Assembly: GCF_004786035.1 (NCBI RefSeq)
Contig: NZ_CP035088.1
Span: 2,516,001-2,580,000, forward strand
Reading direction: 5' to 3'
DNA length: 64,000 nucleotides
DNA from: Pseudomonas viciae
Lineage (GTDB): Bacteria; Pseudomonadota; Gammaproteobacteria; Pseudomonadales; Pseudomonadaceae
Part shown: piece by piece, positions 25,171 to 36,127 of the stretch
Numbering within the stretch: position 1 is the stretch's first letter
Layout: each line of letters begins with the position of its first letter
Position numbers and translations under genes: made by a program
Notes under the pieces: generated by a model
The model's input: only the letters and a program-made list of their open reading frames with translations
Databases searched by the model: none
Told to the model about the DNA's origin: nothing

Positions 25171-25262
25171 CTGTGGGAGCGAGCTTGCTCGCGATAGCGG
25201 TGGATCAGCTTGCATCAATGCTGGATGTTCCGACGCCTTCGCGAGCAAGCCCGCTCCCACAA
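25171..25262. repeat. REP/BIME hairpin, 92 bp
   Basis: CTGTGGGAGCGAGCTTGCTC on the left and GAGCAAGCCCGCTCCCACAA on the right, with cgcgatagcggt and a variable loop between; the same class as 25984, 30519, 44893, 54098 and 59568. Confidence 0.8.
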
Positions 25263-25323
25263 GGGGGGCAGCGCTTGGCGATGTTACAGTGACCCCCATC
25301 CACCCTTCATCACCGAGGCCTCG

Positions 25324-25971
25324 ATGCCAGCCAACCATTCCTACCGCGCCTTCCTCTTCGACATGGACGGCACACTGCTCAACTCCATTGCCGCCGCCGA
25401 GCGCATCTGGACACGCTGGGCCATGCGTCATGGCGTGGATGTGGCGACGTTCCTGCCGACGATTCATGGCGTGCGCGCCATCGACACCATTGCCCGTCAG
25501 CATCTGCCGGGGGTGGATGCCCAGGCTGAGTCCGAGCAGATTACCCGGGAGGAAATCGAAGACGTCGAAGGGGTGGTGCAGGTGCCCGGTGCGCTGGCGT
25601 TTCTGAAAAGCCTGCCGCCCACGCAATGGGCAATTGTCACCTCGGCGCCGATGGCATTGGCGTTGCGGCGCATGGAAGCGGCGGGGATACCGCGCCCCGG
25701 GGTGATGGTCACCGCCGAGGACGTAAGCGACGGCAAGCCCAACCCAGCCTGCTATCGCTTGGCCGCCGAGCGTTTGCAAGTGACACCCCAGGAGTGCCTG
25801 GTCTTCGAAGACGCCGACGCGGGAATCAAGGCCGGCGAAGCGGCGGGAGCGGATGTAAGGGTGGTGACGGCGACCCATATGCACCCGGTGGACACCCACC
25901 ATCCGCTGATCAAGGATTACCGTGGGCTTGCTGTTGAGGTGAATGAAGCCGGCCTGATGCGGATTCTGTAA
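25324..25971 (+). CDS. HAD-superfamily phosphatase (subfamily IA)
   Basis: A 215-residue HAD hydrolase. Motif I is FLFDMDGTLLNS with nucleophile Asp13 and acid/base Asp15; motif II is IVTSAP; motif III is the Lys in DGKPNP; motif IV is VFEDADAGIKAG. A helical cap (subfamily C1) lies at residues 20-80. It resembles the sugar-phosphatase group (YfbT/HxpA, glycerol-3-phosphatase type), so a small phosphorylated sugar or polyol is the likely substrate. ATG 25324 is preceded by CCGAGGCCTCG, a fair ribosome site. It stands alone between REP hairpins. Confidence 0.88.
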   Translation: MPANHSYRAFLFDMDGTLLNSIAAAERIWTRWAMRHGVDVATFLPTIHGVRAIDTIARQHLPGVDAQAESEQITREEIEDVEGVVQVPGALAFLKSLPPTQWAIVTSAPMALALRRMEAAGIPRPGVMVTAEDVSDGKPNPACYRLAAERLQVTPQECLVFEDADAGIKAGEAAGADVRVVTATHMHPVDTHHPLIKDYRGLAVEVNEAGLMRIL

Positions 25972-25983
25972 CCACAAAAATCC

Positions 25984-26080
25984 CCTGTGGGAGCGGGCTT
26001 GCTCGCGATAGCGGTGGGTCAGCTTGCATTCATGTTGAATGTGCCAATGCCATCGCGGGCAAGCCTTGCTCCCACAGGGG
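25984..26080. repeat. REP/BIME hairpin, 97 bp
   Basis: CCTGTGGGAGCGGGCTTGCT pairs with AGCCTTGCTCCCACAGGGG around a loop similar to that at 25171-25262 (gatagcggtgggtcagcttgc). It lies between convergent genes and could also serve as a termination signal. Confidence 0.8.
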
Positions 26081-26099
26081 GGAGTGGCGGTTTTGAAGG

Positions 26100-27473
26100 T
26101 CAGGTCACCACGCGATAGCACGGTACATACGCCGCGCCGCCCGGCAGTTTCATGCGGTGTTGGGCGACGAAGGCCTGGAGCAGGCGGTCGAGGGGTTCCA
26201 TGATGGCGGCGTCGCCGTGGATTTCGTACGGGCCGCGCTCCTCGATCAGGCGGATGCCCTTGTCCTTGACGTTACCCGCCACGATCCCGGAGAACGCCCG
26301 GCGCAGGTTGGCGGCCAGTTCGTGGGCGGGCAGGTCGCGGCGCAGGCCCAGGCTGGCCATGTTCGCGTGGGTCGGGTCGAACGGACGCTGGAAGCCTTCG
26401 TCGATTTTCAGCAACCAGTTGAAGTGGAAGGCGTCGTTACGCTCACGGCGGAACTGCTTGACCTCCTTGAGCCCCTGGGTCATTTGCCGCGCCACTTCGG
26501 CCGGGTCATCGATGATGATCTGGTAGTGCTTCTGCGCTTCCTCGCCCAGGGTCGCACCGACGAACGCGTGCAACTGATCGAGGTACGGCGCAGCGCTTTT
26601 CGGCCCGGTAAGCACCACCGGGAAGGGCAGGTCCTGGTTGGCTGGGTGCATCAGGATGCCCAGCAGGTAGAGGAACTCCTCCGCGGTACCGGCACCGCCC
26701 GGGAAGATGATGATGCCGTGGCCGACGCGTACGAAGGCTTCCAGGCGTTTCTCGATGTCCGGCAGGATCACCAGCTCATTGACGATCGGGTTCGGCGCTT
26801 CGGCGGCGATGATGCCCGGCTCCGTCAGGCCCAGGTAACGGCCGCCATGGATCCGCTGCTTGGCGTGGGCAATGGTGGCGCCTTTCATCGGGCCTTTCAT
26901 CACGCCCGGGCCGCAACCGGTGCAGATGTCCAGGCTGCGCAGGCCCAGTTCGTGGCCGACTTTCTTGGTGTATTTGTATTCTTCGGTGTTGATCGAGTGA
27001 CCGCCCCAGCACACGACGATCTTCGGCTCCACGCCAGGGCGCAAGGTGCGGGCGTTGCGCAGCAGGTGGAACACGTAGTCGCTGATACCCTGGGACGAGC
27101 TCAGGTCAATGCGCTGGCTGTCCAGCTCGTTCTCGGTGTAGACGATGTCGCGCAGGGCGCTGAACAGCATCTCGCGGGTGCTGGCGATCATTTCGCCGTC
27201 GACAAAAGCATCGGCCGGCGCGTTCAGCAGCTCCAGGCGTACGCCGCGGTCCTGCTGGTGAATGCGGATCTCGAAGTCCTTGTAGGCTTCCAGGATGGTC
27301 TTGGCGTTATCAACATGGGCGCCGGTATTGAGGATGGCCAGGGCGCACTGGCGGAAGAGGGTATAGATACTGCCGGAACCGGCTTCGCTCAGTTGCTGGA
27401 CTTCGCGCTGGGACAGGGTCTCCAGGCTGCCCTTGGGGCTTACCGAGGCGTTGATTACATGTCTTTGATTCAT
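26100..27473 (-). CDS. ppnN: Nucleotide 5'-monophosphate nucleosidase PpnN
   Basis: A 457-residue enzyme of the extended LOG family (formerly YgdH). It cleaves the N-glycosidic bond of purine and pyrimidine monophosphates and in E. coli is stimulated by (p)ppGpp. The central Rossmann-like domain has IVVCWGGHSI, the nucleotide-binding GCGPGVMKGPMKGA and the LOG motif FPGGAGTAEEFLY; the N-terminal about 140 residues and the C-terminal DUF3412 part (FHFNWLLKIDEGFQRPF) match this family and distinguish it from short cytokinin-type LOG proteins. Length is as in E. coli (454). Confidence 0.93.
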   Translation of the reverse strand: MNQRHVINASVSPKGSLETLSQREVQQLSEAGSGSIYTLFRQCALAILNTGAHVDNAKTILEAYKDFEIRIHQQDRGVRLELLNAPADAFVDGEMIASTREMLFSALRDIVYTENELDSQRIDLSSSQGISDYVFHLLRNARTLRPGVEPKIVVCWGGHSINTEEYKYTKKVGHELGLRSLDICTGCGPGVMKGPMKGATIAHAKQRIHGGRYLGLTEPGIIAAEAPNPIVNELVILPDIEKRLEAFVRVGHGIIIFPGGAGTAEEFLYLLGILMHPANQDLPFPVVLTGPKSAAPYLDQLHAFVGATLGEEAQKHYQIIIDDPAEVARQMTQGLKEVKQFRRERNDAFHFNWLLKIDEGFQRPFDPTHANMASLGLRRDLPAHELAANLRRAFSGIVAGNVKDKGIRLIEERGPYEIHGDAAIMEPLDRLLQAFVAQHRMKLPGGAAYVPCYRVVT

Positions 27474-27690
27474 TCAGCTTTCCTTGAAAACGATGCCGCA
27501 CACACTAAGGCGACATCTTGAAAAAAACGTCCACGCAGAAAGATCGCACGATCCTTGCGGTATCGCCATGGACTTTGATCCGGATCCTTCGGTTCGGTTG
27601 CAGCACAAAATGAGCCCCAGCATAGCTAAATCGGCCGGGCAGGCGATAATGCGTGACTCTTTTTATGCCGTACAAGGAAATTGCACCGCG

Positions 27691-28224
27691 ATGTTCGAGA
27701 TCAAACCGTGGGATGCCGGCACCTACCGACAGCAGACCCGCCGCAGCACCCTCATCGTCGCCGTGACGTTCCTGGCCCTGGCGATGCTGCTGTCGAGTCT
27801 GGCGGTGATGTTGTTCGGCACGCCGGGAGGCGATAACTTTCGCTTCAATCTCGGCGGGGTGATTGTCGCGGTGCTGGCGATGGTTGCGCTGATGCGTTTG
27901 TACTTCTGGTCGCAGCCATGGATGGCCGCAGCGGTGTACGGCTGGCAGCTCAAGCGCAGCCTGATGAAAATCACCAACGTGATGCACCAGGTGACAGCCG
28001 GCGTGCAGGCCCAGGACCCCACCGCGATGAGGCTGCTGCGCTTCTATCACCTGGGGCTGGCCCAGATGCATCAACTGGACGCCAACTCCAGCGCCCAGGG
28101 CTCACTGACCCGCGAGGCCGACGAACACTTGGCGAAGATGCAGGCACTGAACCTGGACACAGAGCAGTCGCGCCTGGATCCGGCCTGGATCGAAACGGTG
28201 AAACAGGCCTATATCGAGCGCTGA
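27691..28224 (+). CDS. DUF3087 inner-membrane protein
   Basis: A 177-residue protein with two membrane helices near residues 22-42 (IVAVTFLALAMLLSSLAVML) and 53-72 (GGVIVAVLAMVALMRLYFW), then a cytosolic helical domain (LMKITNVMHQVTAGVQAQDP, LLRFYHLGLAQMHQLDANSS). This is the layout of the DUF3087 family, whose function is unknown. ATG 27691 is used because the two helices follow; the longer frame lacks protein character. It is divergent from ppnN. Confidence 0.75.
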   Translation: MFEIKPWDAGTYRQQTRRSTLIVAVTFLALAMLLSSLAVMLFGTPGGDNFRFNLGGVIVAVLAMVALMRLYFWSQPWMAAAVYGWQLKRSLMKITNVMHQVTAGVQAQDPTAMRLLRFYHLGLAQMHQLDANSSAQGSLTREADEHLAKMQALNLDTEQSRLDPAWIETVKQAYIER

Positions 28225-28338
28225 TTGAGCGGCCCAACACTCGCAGTTAATTGACGGTGCTGAACGACTGCGAGCCGCCGGACACCTGCATTACCGCTAG
28301 GGTCTTGCCCAGGGGAACAAAGGTTGAAGAAGCAAATG

Positions 28339-28363
28339 TGGGGCGCAGCAGCGCTACGCCCCA
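28339..28363 (-). terminator. Hairpin downstream of the KGG gene
   Basis: TGGGGCG and CGCCCCA form a 7-bp stem around an 11-base loop, 14 bases after the stop of the KGG gene; the T tract is weak, so termination strength is uncertain. Confidence 0.4.
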
Positions 28364-28376
28364 ACGGCCTGGAGGG

Positions 28377-28556
28377 TTACGATTTTCTGCCGCCGCCTTG
28401 GTTGCGGTCGTTACCTTTGTTACCGGCTCCAGTGCCTTTTTGCCGGTCGTTGGCAACATTGCCGCCTGACGCTTGTCCGCCTTTCTTGCCGGCTTCAGAT
28501 GCTTTGTCGCGATCATTTGCGAAGTTGCCTGGGTTTTTGTTTCCGCTACTGGCCAT
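28377..28556 (-). CDS. KGG-repeat stress-induced small protein
   Basis: A 59-residue hydrophilic protein from ATG 28556, preceded by AAGAGGATT. It consists of repeats of the stress-induced bacterial acidophilic (KGG) motif: GNFANDRDKASEAGKKGGQA, then GGNVANDRQKGTGAGNKGN and a Gly/Arg/Lys-rich tail. Such proteins are induced by desiccation, osmotic or stationary-phase stress and appear largely disordered. It is upstream of no other minus-strand gene; the ClpP-like and topoisomerase genes lie further upstream on the same strand, and in many bacteria KGG proteins belong to general-stress regulons. Confidence 0.85.
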   Translation of the reverse strand: MASSGNKNPGNFANDRDKASEAGKKGGQASGGNVANDRQKGTGAGNKGNDRNQGGGRKS

Positions 28557-28684
28557 TTCGAGAATCCTCTTCTTGGTTGAGCGAGCAACGAGCCTCGCAT
28601 TATTTGGGAAAGAAAATAGCCGCTGGAAGTTTAATAAAAACGGCTTGCTCGCGACGAATGGTCAGCGGCCCGCGGTCTTCACTT

Positions 28685-29248
28685 CTAATCCTCGCCGCCG
28701 CTGACTTTCCAATGCGTGGCATCCGCCGGAAAAACCACCTGCTCGACCCGGTGCGCGATGCCGAAGGCCAGGGAGTTTTCCGCCGGAATGACCCGTTCCT
28801 CGGCGCACAGGCATTTGAAGATATCCAGCTGGGTCGCGGCGCCGGCGGTTTCCTTGACGTAGATTTCCACGTACCGCGCCACGTCGTTATCCAGGCTGGA
28901 CAGGTATTCGCGCAAGCGGGAGTGGTCTACCGATTTCTGGCCGAAATACCAGTTCATCGGGTGGATCAGAAACCGCGAGTGGGGCGTGGTGGTGCGGTCG
29001 CTGGCGGCCAGGTACATGACGATGCCCATCGATTCGATATTTCCGGCATTCACGGCGCGCACGGGCACGGGAAGGGACTTGATGAAGGTGTAGAGGGTGA
29101 AACCGAAGTTGGTACTGCCGCCCACTGTCGAGAGGTTGAGCATCAGCGAGTCGGCGCCTTTCTCGATGGCTTCCAGGCAATTGTCGCGGAAGCGTTCCGT
29201 GGTGCCCTGGTCGATCTGGCAGTGAAAATGGACAATGTGTTCGGACAT
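28685..29248 (-). CDS. ClpP-like serine protease
   Basis: A 187-residue ClpP/crotonase-fold protein. The nucleophile Ser73 lies in GNIESMGIVMYLAA and His96 in SRFLIHPMNW, matching ClpP GxxxSMG and IHQP; the oxyanion glycines are in STVGGSTNFG. It is shorter and divergent from housekeeping ClpP and lacks the usual QPxGG segment, so it probably belongs to the ClpP-like group without established partner ATPase. No Clp ATPase gene is adjacent. A function in protein quality control during stress is plausible from the neighbours only. Confidence 0.8.
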   Translation of the reverse strand: MSEHIVHFHCQIDQGTTERFRDNCLEAIEKGADSLMLNLSTVGGSTNFGFTLYTFIKSLPVPVRAVNAGNIESMGIVMYLAASDRTTTPHSRFLIHPMNWYFGQKSVDHSRLREYLSSLDNDVARYVEIYVKETAGAATQLDIFKCLCAEERVIPAENSLAFGIAHRVEQVVFPADATHWKVSGGED

Positions 29249-29362
29249 CTGAAACTCCTGTCGACTTCATCCGTTGACGTGTCTGCGCTCGGGGGGCCGT
29301 ACAGCTGGGAGTCCAGCGCTCTGCGGATGTTCCTCCTGCGTGGTTCGCTGTTCGTGAACCCG

Positions 29363-30418
29363 TCAAGCCGATTGCTTCTGCTCGCAGGCCTCGGCGGCTT
29401 GGGTCATGCGCTGCAAAAACATCGTCAGCCCGGCTTCTTCCGCGCTGAGGCCTTTGCGTACCCGGGGTTTAGGCAATTCCCTCAGGGTCCCGAGCAGGAA
29501 ACCCTCGACCACCGCAGGATGAATGTAGCACTTGCGACAGACGCTCGGCGTGTTGCCCAGTTGCCTGGACACCTGCCTGACCATCTCGGTGACGTGTTTC
29601 TTCGCCTCGGTCTCGGTTTCCCAGCGCAGCGCCCGCAACCCGGCCAGCGCCGCTGCGCTGCCGGCCCATGTGCGGTAATCCTTGGCCGTGAAATCAGCGC
29701 CAGTGAGGGTCTTGAGGTAGGCGTTGATGTCCGATGAACTGATGGAGTGGCGCTCACCATCCTCGTCCAGGTACTGGAACAGATTCTGCCCGGGTATCTC
29801 CTGGCAACGTTTGATGACTCGCGCCAAGCGTCGGTCTTTTACGGTGATCTGGTGTTCGACGCCGCTCTTGCCACGGAACTGGAAGGCGATGGCACTGCCG
29901 TTGACCTCGACATGCCGGGTGCGCAAGGTGGTCAGGCCGTAGGAGCGATTGTCCCGGGCGTACTGGGTATTGCCGACCCGGATCAGGGTCTTGTCCAGCA
30001 AGGTAATGACCGTGGCCATGACCTTGTCGCGGCTGAAGCCAGGTGTGGCGAGGATTTCTTCCAGGCGTTTGCGCAAGCGGGGCAGGGTGTGTCCGAATTC
30101 GAGCATGCGCGAATACTTGTCCGCGTCGCGCACCTCACGCCAGCGCGCATGGTAACGGTATTGCTTGCGCCCTCGGGCATCGCGACCGGTGGCCTGGAGA
30201 TGGCCGCGCGGGTCGGTGCAGATCCACACCTCGGTGTAGGCCGGCGGCACCGCCAGGGCGTTGATGCGCTGGATTTCGGCGGCGTCGGTAATGCGCTGGC
30301 CCTGCGGGTCGAAATAACAGAACTTGCCCCGCAGTTTTTTACGGGTGATGCCGGGGGCGGTGTCGTCGACGTAATGCAAATCGGCCGGCAGTGCATCCGG
30401 CGGCAGGGTGTCGGGCAT
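29363..30418 (-). CDS. Type IB DNA topoisomerase
   Basis: A 351-residue eukaryote/poxvirus-like topoisomerase IB, which relaxes supercoils by a transient 3'-phosphotyrosyl bond. The N-terminal domain has RKKLRGKFCYFDPQG and ALAVPPAYTEVWICTDPRGH; the catalytic domain contains YGLTTLRTRHVEV, KSGVEHQITV, the DYRTWAGS segment and the active tyrosine in CRKCYIHPAVVEGF. Length fits bacterial members (about 350). It stands 115 bases upstream of the ClpP-like gene on the same strand. Confidence 0.93.
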   Translation of the reverse strand: MPDTLPPDALPADLHYVDDTAPGITRKKLRGKFCYFDPQGQRITDAAEIQRINALAVPPAYTEVWICTDPRGHLQATGRDARGRKQYRYHARWREVRDADKYSRMLEFGHTLPRLRKRLEEILATPGFSRDKVMATVITLLDKTLIRVGNTQYARDNRSYGLTTLRTRHVEVNGSAIAFQFRGKSGVEHQITVKDRRLARVIKRCQEIPGQNLFQYLDEDGERHSISSSDINAYLKTLTGADFTAKDYRTWAGSAAALAGLRALRWETETEAKKHVTEMVRQVSRQLGNTPSVCRKCYIHPAVVEGFLLGTLRELPKPRVRKGLSAEEAGLTMFLQRMTQAAEACEQKQSA

Positions 30419-30518
30419 GAAAAAGTCCTTGGCGGCGAATCCGATGGCCTATGGATTCATTGACCGCAGCCCGTTGCGGTCGTGCCAAGTTTCTGAGGTC
30501 TCAGGTAGACCACCGAAC

Positions 30519-30612
30519 CTGTGGGAGCGGGCTTGCTCGCGAAGGCGTCGGCACATCCAACATTGACGGTGCCTGACCCACCGCTTTCGCGAGCAAGCCC
30601 GCTCCCACAAGG
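30519..30612. repeat. REP/BIME hairpin, 94 bp
   Basis: CTGTGGGAGCGGGCTTGCTC with CGAAGG pairs with GAGCAAGCCCGCTCCCACAA with TTTCGC around a variable loop. It separates the topoisomerase start from the modC 3' end. Confidence 0.8.
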
Positions 30613-30630
30613 GATTTGTGTGCGGCTGCC

Positions 30631-31710
30631 CTACGCCAACACCGCCACCGCCTTGATCTGCGCCCACAACAACTGCCCCGGATGCAGTTTCAACTGGTCG
30701 CGGGAATAGCGGGTGATACGCGCCAACAGCGGTGTTCCGGCCGCGTCCAGGCGGATCAGGACATGGGCAGCATTGTCGGCGGCCAGTTCGCTGACCACCG
30801 TCACCGGCAGGCGGTTGAGAATGCTGGTCTGGGCATCGTTCGCCAGGCTGAGGCTGACGTCCCGGGCCTGGACTTTGAAGCGCAATGGCTGCCCGAGGGC
30901 GAGTGCCGTATGGGCCACGCGCATGTTCAACTGGCTGCCGGGTAGTGTCAGGGTCAGCAGTTGATAGGTGGGGTCATAGTCACTGACTTTGCCCTGGACC
31001 ACCACCCCTGCGTCATCTCCCAGGGCCAGTGGCAGATCGAGTCGGGCCAGGGTCTCGCCAATCGGCCCGCTGGCCAGTGCGCGACCGCCGTCCAGCAAGA
31101 CGATATGGTCGGCCAGGCGCGCCACCTCGTCCTGGGAATGACTGACATACAGCACCGGGATGTCCAGTTCATCATGGAGGCGTTGCAGGTACGGCAGGAT
31201 TTCGTTTTTGCGCCGGCTATCGAGGGCCGCCAGCGGCTCGTCCATCAGCAACAGTCGCGGGCTGGTCAGCAAGGCCCGGGCGATGCCCACCCGTTGGCGT
31301 TCGCCGCCGGACAGGTGGTCTGGCTGTCGATCGAGCAAGTGACCGATGCCCAGCAGTTCGGTCGCCTGGGTCATGTCCACACGCCGTTGCGCCGGTGCAA
31401 TGCGCTTGAGGCCGAACGCCAGGTTGCCCCGCACTGACAGGTGGGCGAACAGGCTCGCCTCCTGGAACACATACCCGACCGGCCGCTTATGGGGCGGTAG
31501 GAACACGCCGCCCTCAGTGTCCTGCCACACGTGGCCATTGACCTCGATAAAACCACGGGTCGGCCGTGCAAGCCCGGCGATGCAGCGCAGGCAGGTGGTC
31601 TTGCCGGAACCGGACGGGCCATAGAGCGCGGTCACACCCCGGCCCGGCAGTTGCACATCCAGGTCCAGGGAAAAATCCCCGTGGTCGAGTTGTAAACGTG
31701 CCTGGATCAT
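30631..31710 (-). CDS. modC: Molybdate ABC transporter ATPase ModC
   Basis: A 359-residue ATPase. Walker [11 protein letters not shown]-loop YVFQEASLF, signature [11 protein letters not shown], Walker [12 protein letters not shown] and switch His in YVSHS are complete. The C-terminal about 70 residues form a molybdate-binding TOBE (Mop) domain, which distinguishes ModC from generic ATPases. It is the last gene of modABC, three bases after modB. Confidence 0.93.
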   Translation of the reverse strand: MIQARLQLDHGDFSLDLDVQLPGRGVTALYGPSGSGKTTCLRCIAGLARPTRGFIEVNGHVWQDTEGGVFLPPHKRPVGYVFQEASLFAHLSVRGNLAFGLKRIAPAQRRVDMTQATELLGIGHLLDRQPDHLSGGERQRVGIARALLTSPRLLLMDEPLAALDSRRKNEILPYLQRLHDELDIPVLYVSHSQDEVARLADHIVLLDGGRALASGPIGETLARLDLPLALGDDAGVVVQGKVSDYDPTYQLLTLTLPGSQLNMRVAHTALALGQPLRFKVQARDVSLSLANDAQTSILNRLPVTVVSELAADNAAHVLIRLDAAGTPLLARITRYSRDQLKLHPGQLLWAQIKAVAVLA

Positions 31711-31713
31711 CGG

Positions 31714-32394
31714 TCAGCTCCAGCCTGCGCGGGTTTTGCGGCTGGAGTACAGCGCCAGCAACACAAGGAAGGAAAACACCAACATCGCCGCAGCCAGCCA
31801 GTGGGCCTGGGCGTATTCCAGGGCTTCGACGTGGTCGTAGATCTGCACCGACACCACCCGGGTCTTTTCGGGGATGTTGCCGCCGATCATCAACACCACA
31901 CCGAACTCGCCGACGGTGTGGGCGAAGCCGAGAATCGCGGCGGTGATGAACCCGGGGCGAGCCAAGGGCAGGATCACGCTGAAGAAGGTATCCCACGGAC
32001 CGGCCCGCAGGGTGGCGGCGACTTCCAGGGGGCGGCTGCCGATGGCGGCAAAAGCGTTCTGCAACGGCTGCACCACAAACGGCAGCGAATAGATCACCGA
32101 GCCGATTACCAGCCCGGTGAAACTGAAGGTGAGGGTGCCCAGCCCGAGGGCCTGGGTGAACTGGCCGATCCAGCCATTCGGCCCTAGGGCCAATAGCAGG
32201 TAAAAGCCGATCACCGTGGGCGGCAGCACCAGCGGCAGCGCCACCACCGCACCCACCGGCCCGCGCAACCAGGATTGGCTGCGCGACAGCCACAGGGCGA
32301 TGGGCGTACCGATCAGCAGCAGGATCACCGTGGTCAGCGACGCCAGTTTCAGGGTCAGCCAGATCGCTGCGAAGTCGGCACTGGTTAGCGGCAT
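31714..32394 (-). CDS. modB: Molybdate ABC transporter permease ModB
   Basis: A 226-residue permease with five to six helices and the coupling motif [20 protein letters not shown]. Its ATG at 32394 abuts the modA stop codon. It forms the membrane channel for molybdate with ModC as motor and ModA as periplasmic receptor. Confidence 0.93.
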   Translation of the reverse strand: MPLTSADFAAIWLTLKLASLTTVILLLIGTPIALWLSRSQSWLRGPVGAVVALPLVLPPTVIGFYLLLALGPNGWIGQFTQALGLGTLTFSFTGLVIGSVIYSLPFVVQPLQNAFAAIGSRPLEVAATLRAGPWDTFFSVILPLARPGFITAAILGFAHTVGEFGVVLMIGGNIPEKTRVVSVQIYDHVEALEYAQAHWLAAAMLVFSFLVLLALYSSRKTRAGWS

Positions 32395-34366
<1,972 letters not shown>

Positions 34367-34513
34367 GGGCGGGTCTCCGACGGCAGAAGGAAACCGTGTT
34401 TTTAGCAGGTGTACCCCGGCCAGGGCCAGTCGAGTTTTTCAATGGCGCGCCGTAACTTGATCCCCACGGTGGGAGGGTTACCATGCCGCTTCATTCATCA
34501 AGGAGCCTGACTC

Positions 34514-35002
34514 ATGGACGTAAAACTCAAGACCGTCGAACCCTTCACCGTCGCCGGCTTGCAGGTGCACACCCGCAACACCGACGAGCAGCAACCCGAC
34601 ACGGCAAGGATCGGTCCGATGTGGCAGCGGTTCTTCACCGAAGGACTGTTCGACAAAATCCCGGCCCGGCAGTCGGAGTCGTTCGTCTACGGCGTGTATT
34701 CCAATTATGAGTCCGATGCCACCGGCTACTTCGATGTGACCGCCGGCGTGCAGGTGGATGCGACGAGCGCAGGCTACCCCGCCGTGAACATCGAAGGCGG
34801 GGATTACCTGGTGTTTTCGGCCAAGGGGCCGATGCCCGATTGTGTGATCCAGACCTGGGGCCTGATCTGGGCGTACTTCGCCGATAACCCGCAAACCCTG
34901 CGCCGTTTCACCAGCGATTTCGAGGTCTACAGCGGCCCCGATTCGGTGGCGATTTACATCGGTGTTCAGTCCGCGGACGAGCGTTCCAGCGCCAGCAACT
35001 GA
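34514..35002 (+). CDS. GyrI-like small-molecule-binding domain protein
   Basis: A 162-residue stand-alone SHS2/GyrI-like (AraC effector-binding) domain. Family features are the strand FTVAGLQVHTRN, MWQRFFTEGLFDKIP, SFVYGVYSNYESDATGYFDVTAGV and a C-terminal FEVYSGPDSVAIYIGVQ. AAGGAG lies 10 bases before the ATG. Its last 37 bases overlap the end of ada on the other strand. Members bind hydrophobic cations or drugs; function here is unproven. Confidence 0.85.
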   Translation: MDVKLKTVEPFTVAGLQVHTRNTDEQQPDTARIGPMWQRFFTEGLFDKIPARQSESFVYGVYSNYESDATGYFDVTAGVQVDATSAGYPAVNIEGGDYLVFSAKGPMPDCVIQTWGLIWAYFADNPQTLRRFTSDFEVYSGPDSVAIYIGVQSADERSSASN

Positions 35003-36054
35003 CGCTTGCGCTCCACGCCCCAGCGATAGCCCGACAGGGCGCCGTCGCTGCGCACCACCCGGTGGCAGGGGATCGCCACCGCCAGGCTGTTGGCGCCGCA
35101 GGCTTGTGCCACGGCGCGCACGGCCTTGGGCAGGCCGATGCGCTGGGCGATCTCGGCGTAGCTGGCGGTGCTGCCCGCTGGAATGTCCCGCAAAGCCTGC
35201 CAGACCCGTTCCTGGAACGCCGTGCCGCGCAGGTCCAAGGGCAGGTCGAGGCCCAGGGCCGGTGCTTCGATAAAGCCCACCACCTGGGCGATCAACTGCT
35301 CGAACTCGCGGTCGGCGCCGATCAGGTTGGCCCGACGGAACTTGTCTTGCAGGTCCCGCACCAGCACGTCCGGGTCGTCTCCCAGCAGGATCGCGCACAC
35401 GCCACGCTCGCTTTGTGCCACCAGGATGGCCCCGAGGGAGCATTGGCCGACGGCGAAACGGATGTCGGTGTTCTGCCCCTTGGCGCGGTAGTCGGCGGGT
35501 TTCATGCCGAGGACTTTGTCGGCGGCTTCATAAAAACGGCTGTTGGAATTGAAACCGGCGTCGTACAGCGCGTCAGTGATCGTCCCGCCATCGGCCAGGC
35601 GTTCGCGGACCCTGCGCGAGCGGTGGGCGGCGGCATAGCCCTTGGGAGTCAGGCCGGTGATCGCCTTGAAGACCCGATGAAAATGGAAAGGACTCAAGCC
35701 GGCGCTTTGCGCCAGTTCATTCAACCCCGGCAGTTCTTCGGCGGCTTCGATCTGCCGGCAGGCGGCCGCGACCCGGGCTGCTTGTTGGGCGGCGACCTGG
35801 GTCTGGTCCCTGGCCACGCGTTTGCTGGGGCGATAGCCCGCCGCCTGGGCCTGTTCCGGGGTATCGAAGAATTCAACGTTACGCGGGTTGGGCAGGCGCG
35901 ACAGGCTGCTGGGGTGGCAGTAGATGCCGGTGGTTTTTACGCCATAGACGAATTGCCCATCGGCGCGTGGATCCCGGGCGAGCACGGCGGCCCAGCGCGG
36001 ATCCAGTTCAGGGGCGAGATTGTTCGAAGTGCTGTTCATGGTCGTTATGTCCAT
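34966..36054 (-). CDS. ada: Ada-type methyltransferase/regulator with altered sensor domain
   Basis: A 362-residue three-domain protein. The N-terminal Ada domain has FVYGVKTTGIYC with Cys46 (equivalent of the methyl acceptor Cys38), but the other three zinc ligands of E. coli Ada (Cys42, Cys69, Cys72) are Ser50, Ser77 and Val80. The AraC HTH (about 100-185) has the usual LNELAQSAGLSPFHFHRVFK. The C-terminal O6-methylguanine methyltransferase domain has the acceptor Cys330 in AIPCHRVVRS. It should repair O6-methylguanine; methyl-phosphotriester sensing is doubtful. ATG 36054 or the internal ATG 36039 may start it. It is last in a repair operon after alkB. Confidence 0.88.
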   Translation of the reverse strand: MDITTMNSTSNNLAPELDPRWAAVLARDPRADGQFVYGVKTTGIYCHPSSLSRLPNPRNVEFFDTPEQAQAAGYRPSKRVARDQTQVAAQQAARVAAACRQIEAAEELPGLNELAQSAGLSPFHFHRVFKAITGLTPKGYAAAHRSRRVRERLADGGTITDALYDAGFNSNSRFYEAADKVLGMKPADYRAKGQNTDIRFAVGQCSLGAILVAQSERGVCAILLGDDPDVLVRDLQDKFRRANLIGADREFEQLIAQVVGFIEAPALGLDLPLDLRGTAFQERVWQALRDIPAGSTASYAEIAQRIGLPKAVRAVAQACGANSLAVAIPCHRVVRSDGALSGYRWGVERKRQLLALERSSAD

Positions 36055-36127
36055 TGGCCCGTTTTGCCTACAGTAGCGAGCCTGCGAGGTGGCAACACTC
36101 CGGGTCTTGCGGTTGAATTCTGCACCT

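Noticed and set aside
25171-26080. CRISPR array made of repeated hairpins.
   Set aside because: The repeats are hundreds to thousands of bases apart, inverted, and lack uniform spacers, so they are REP/BIME elements.
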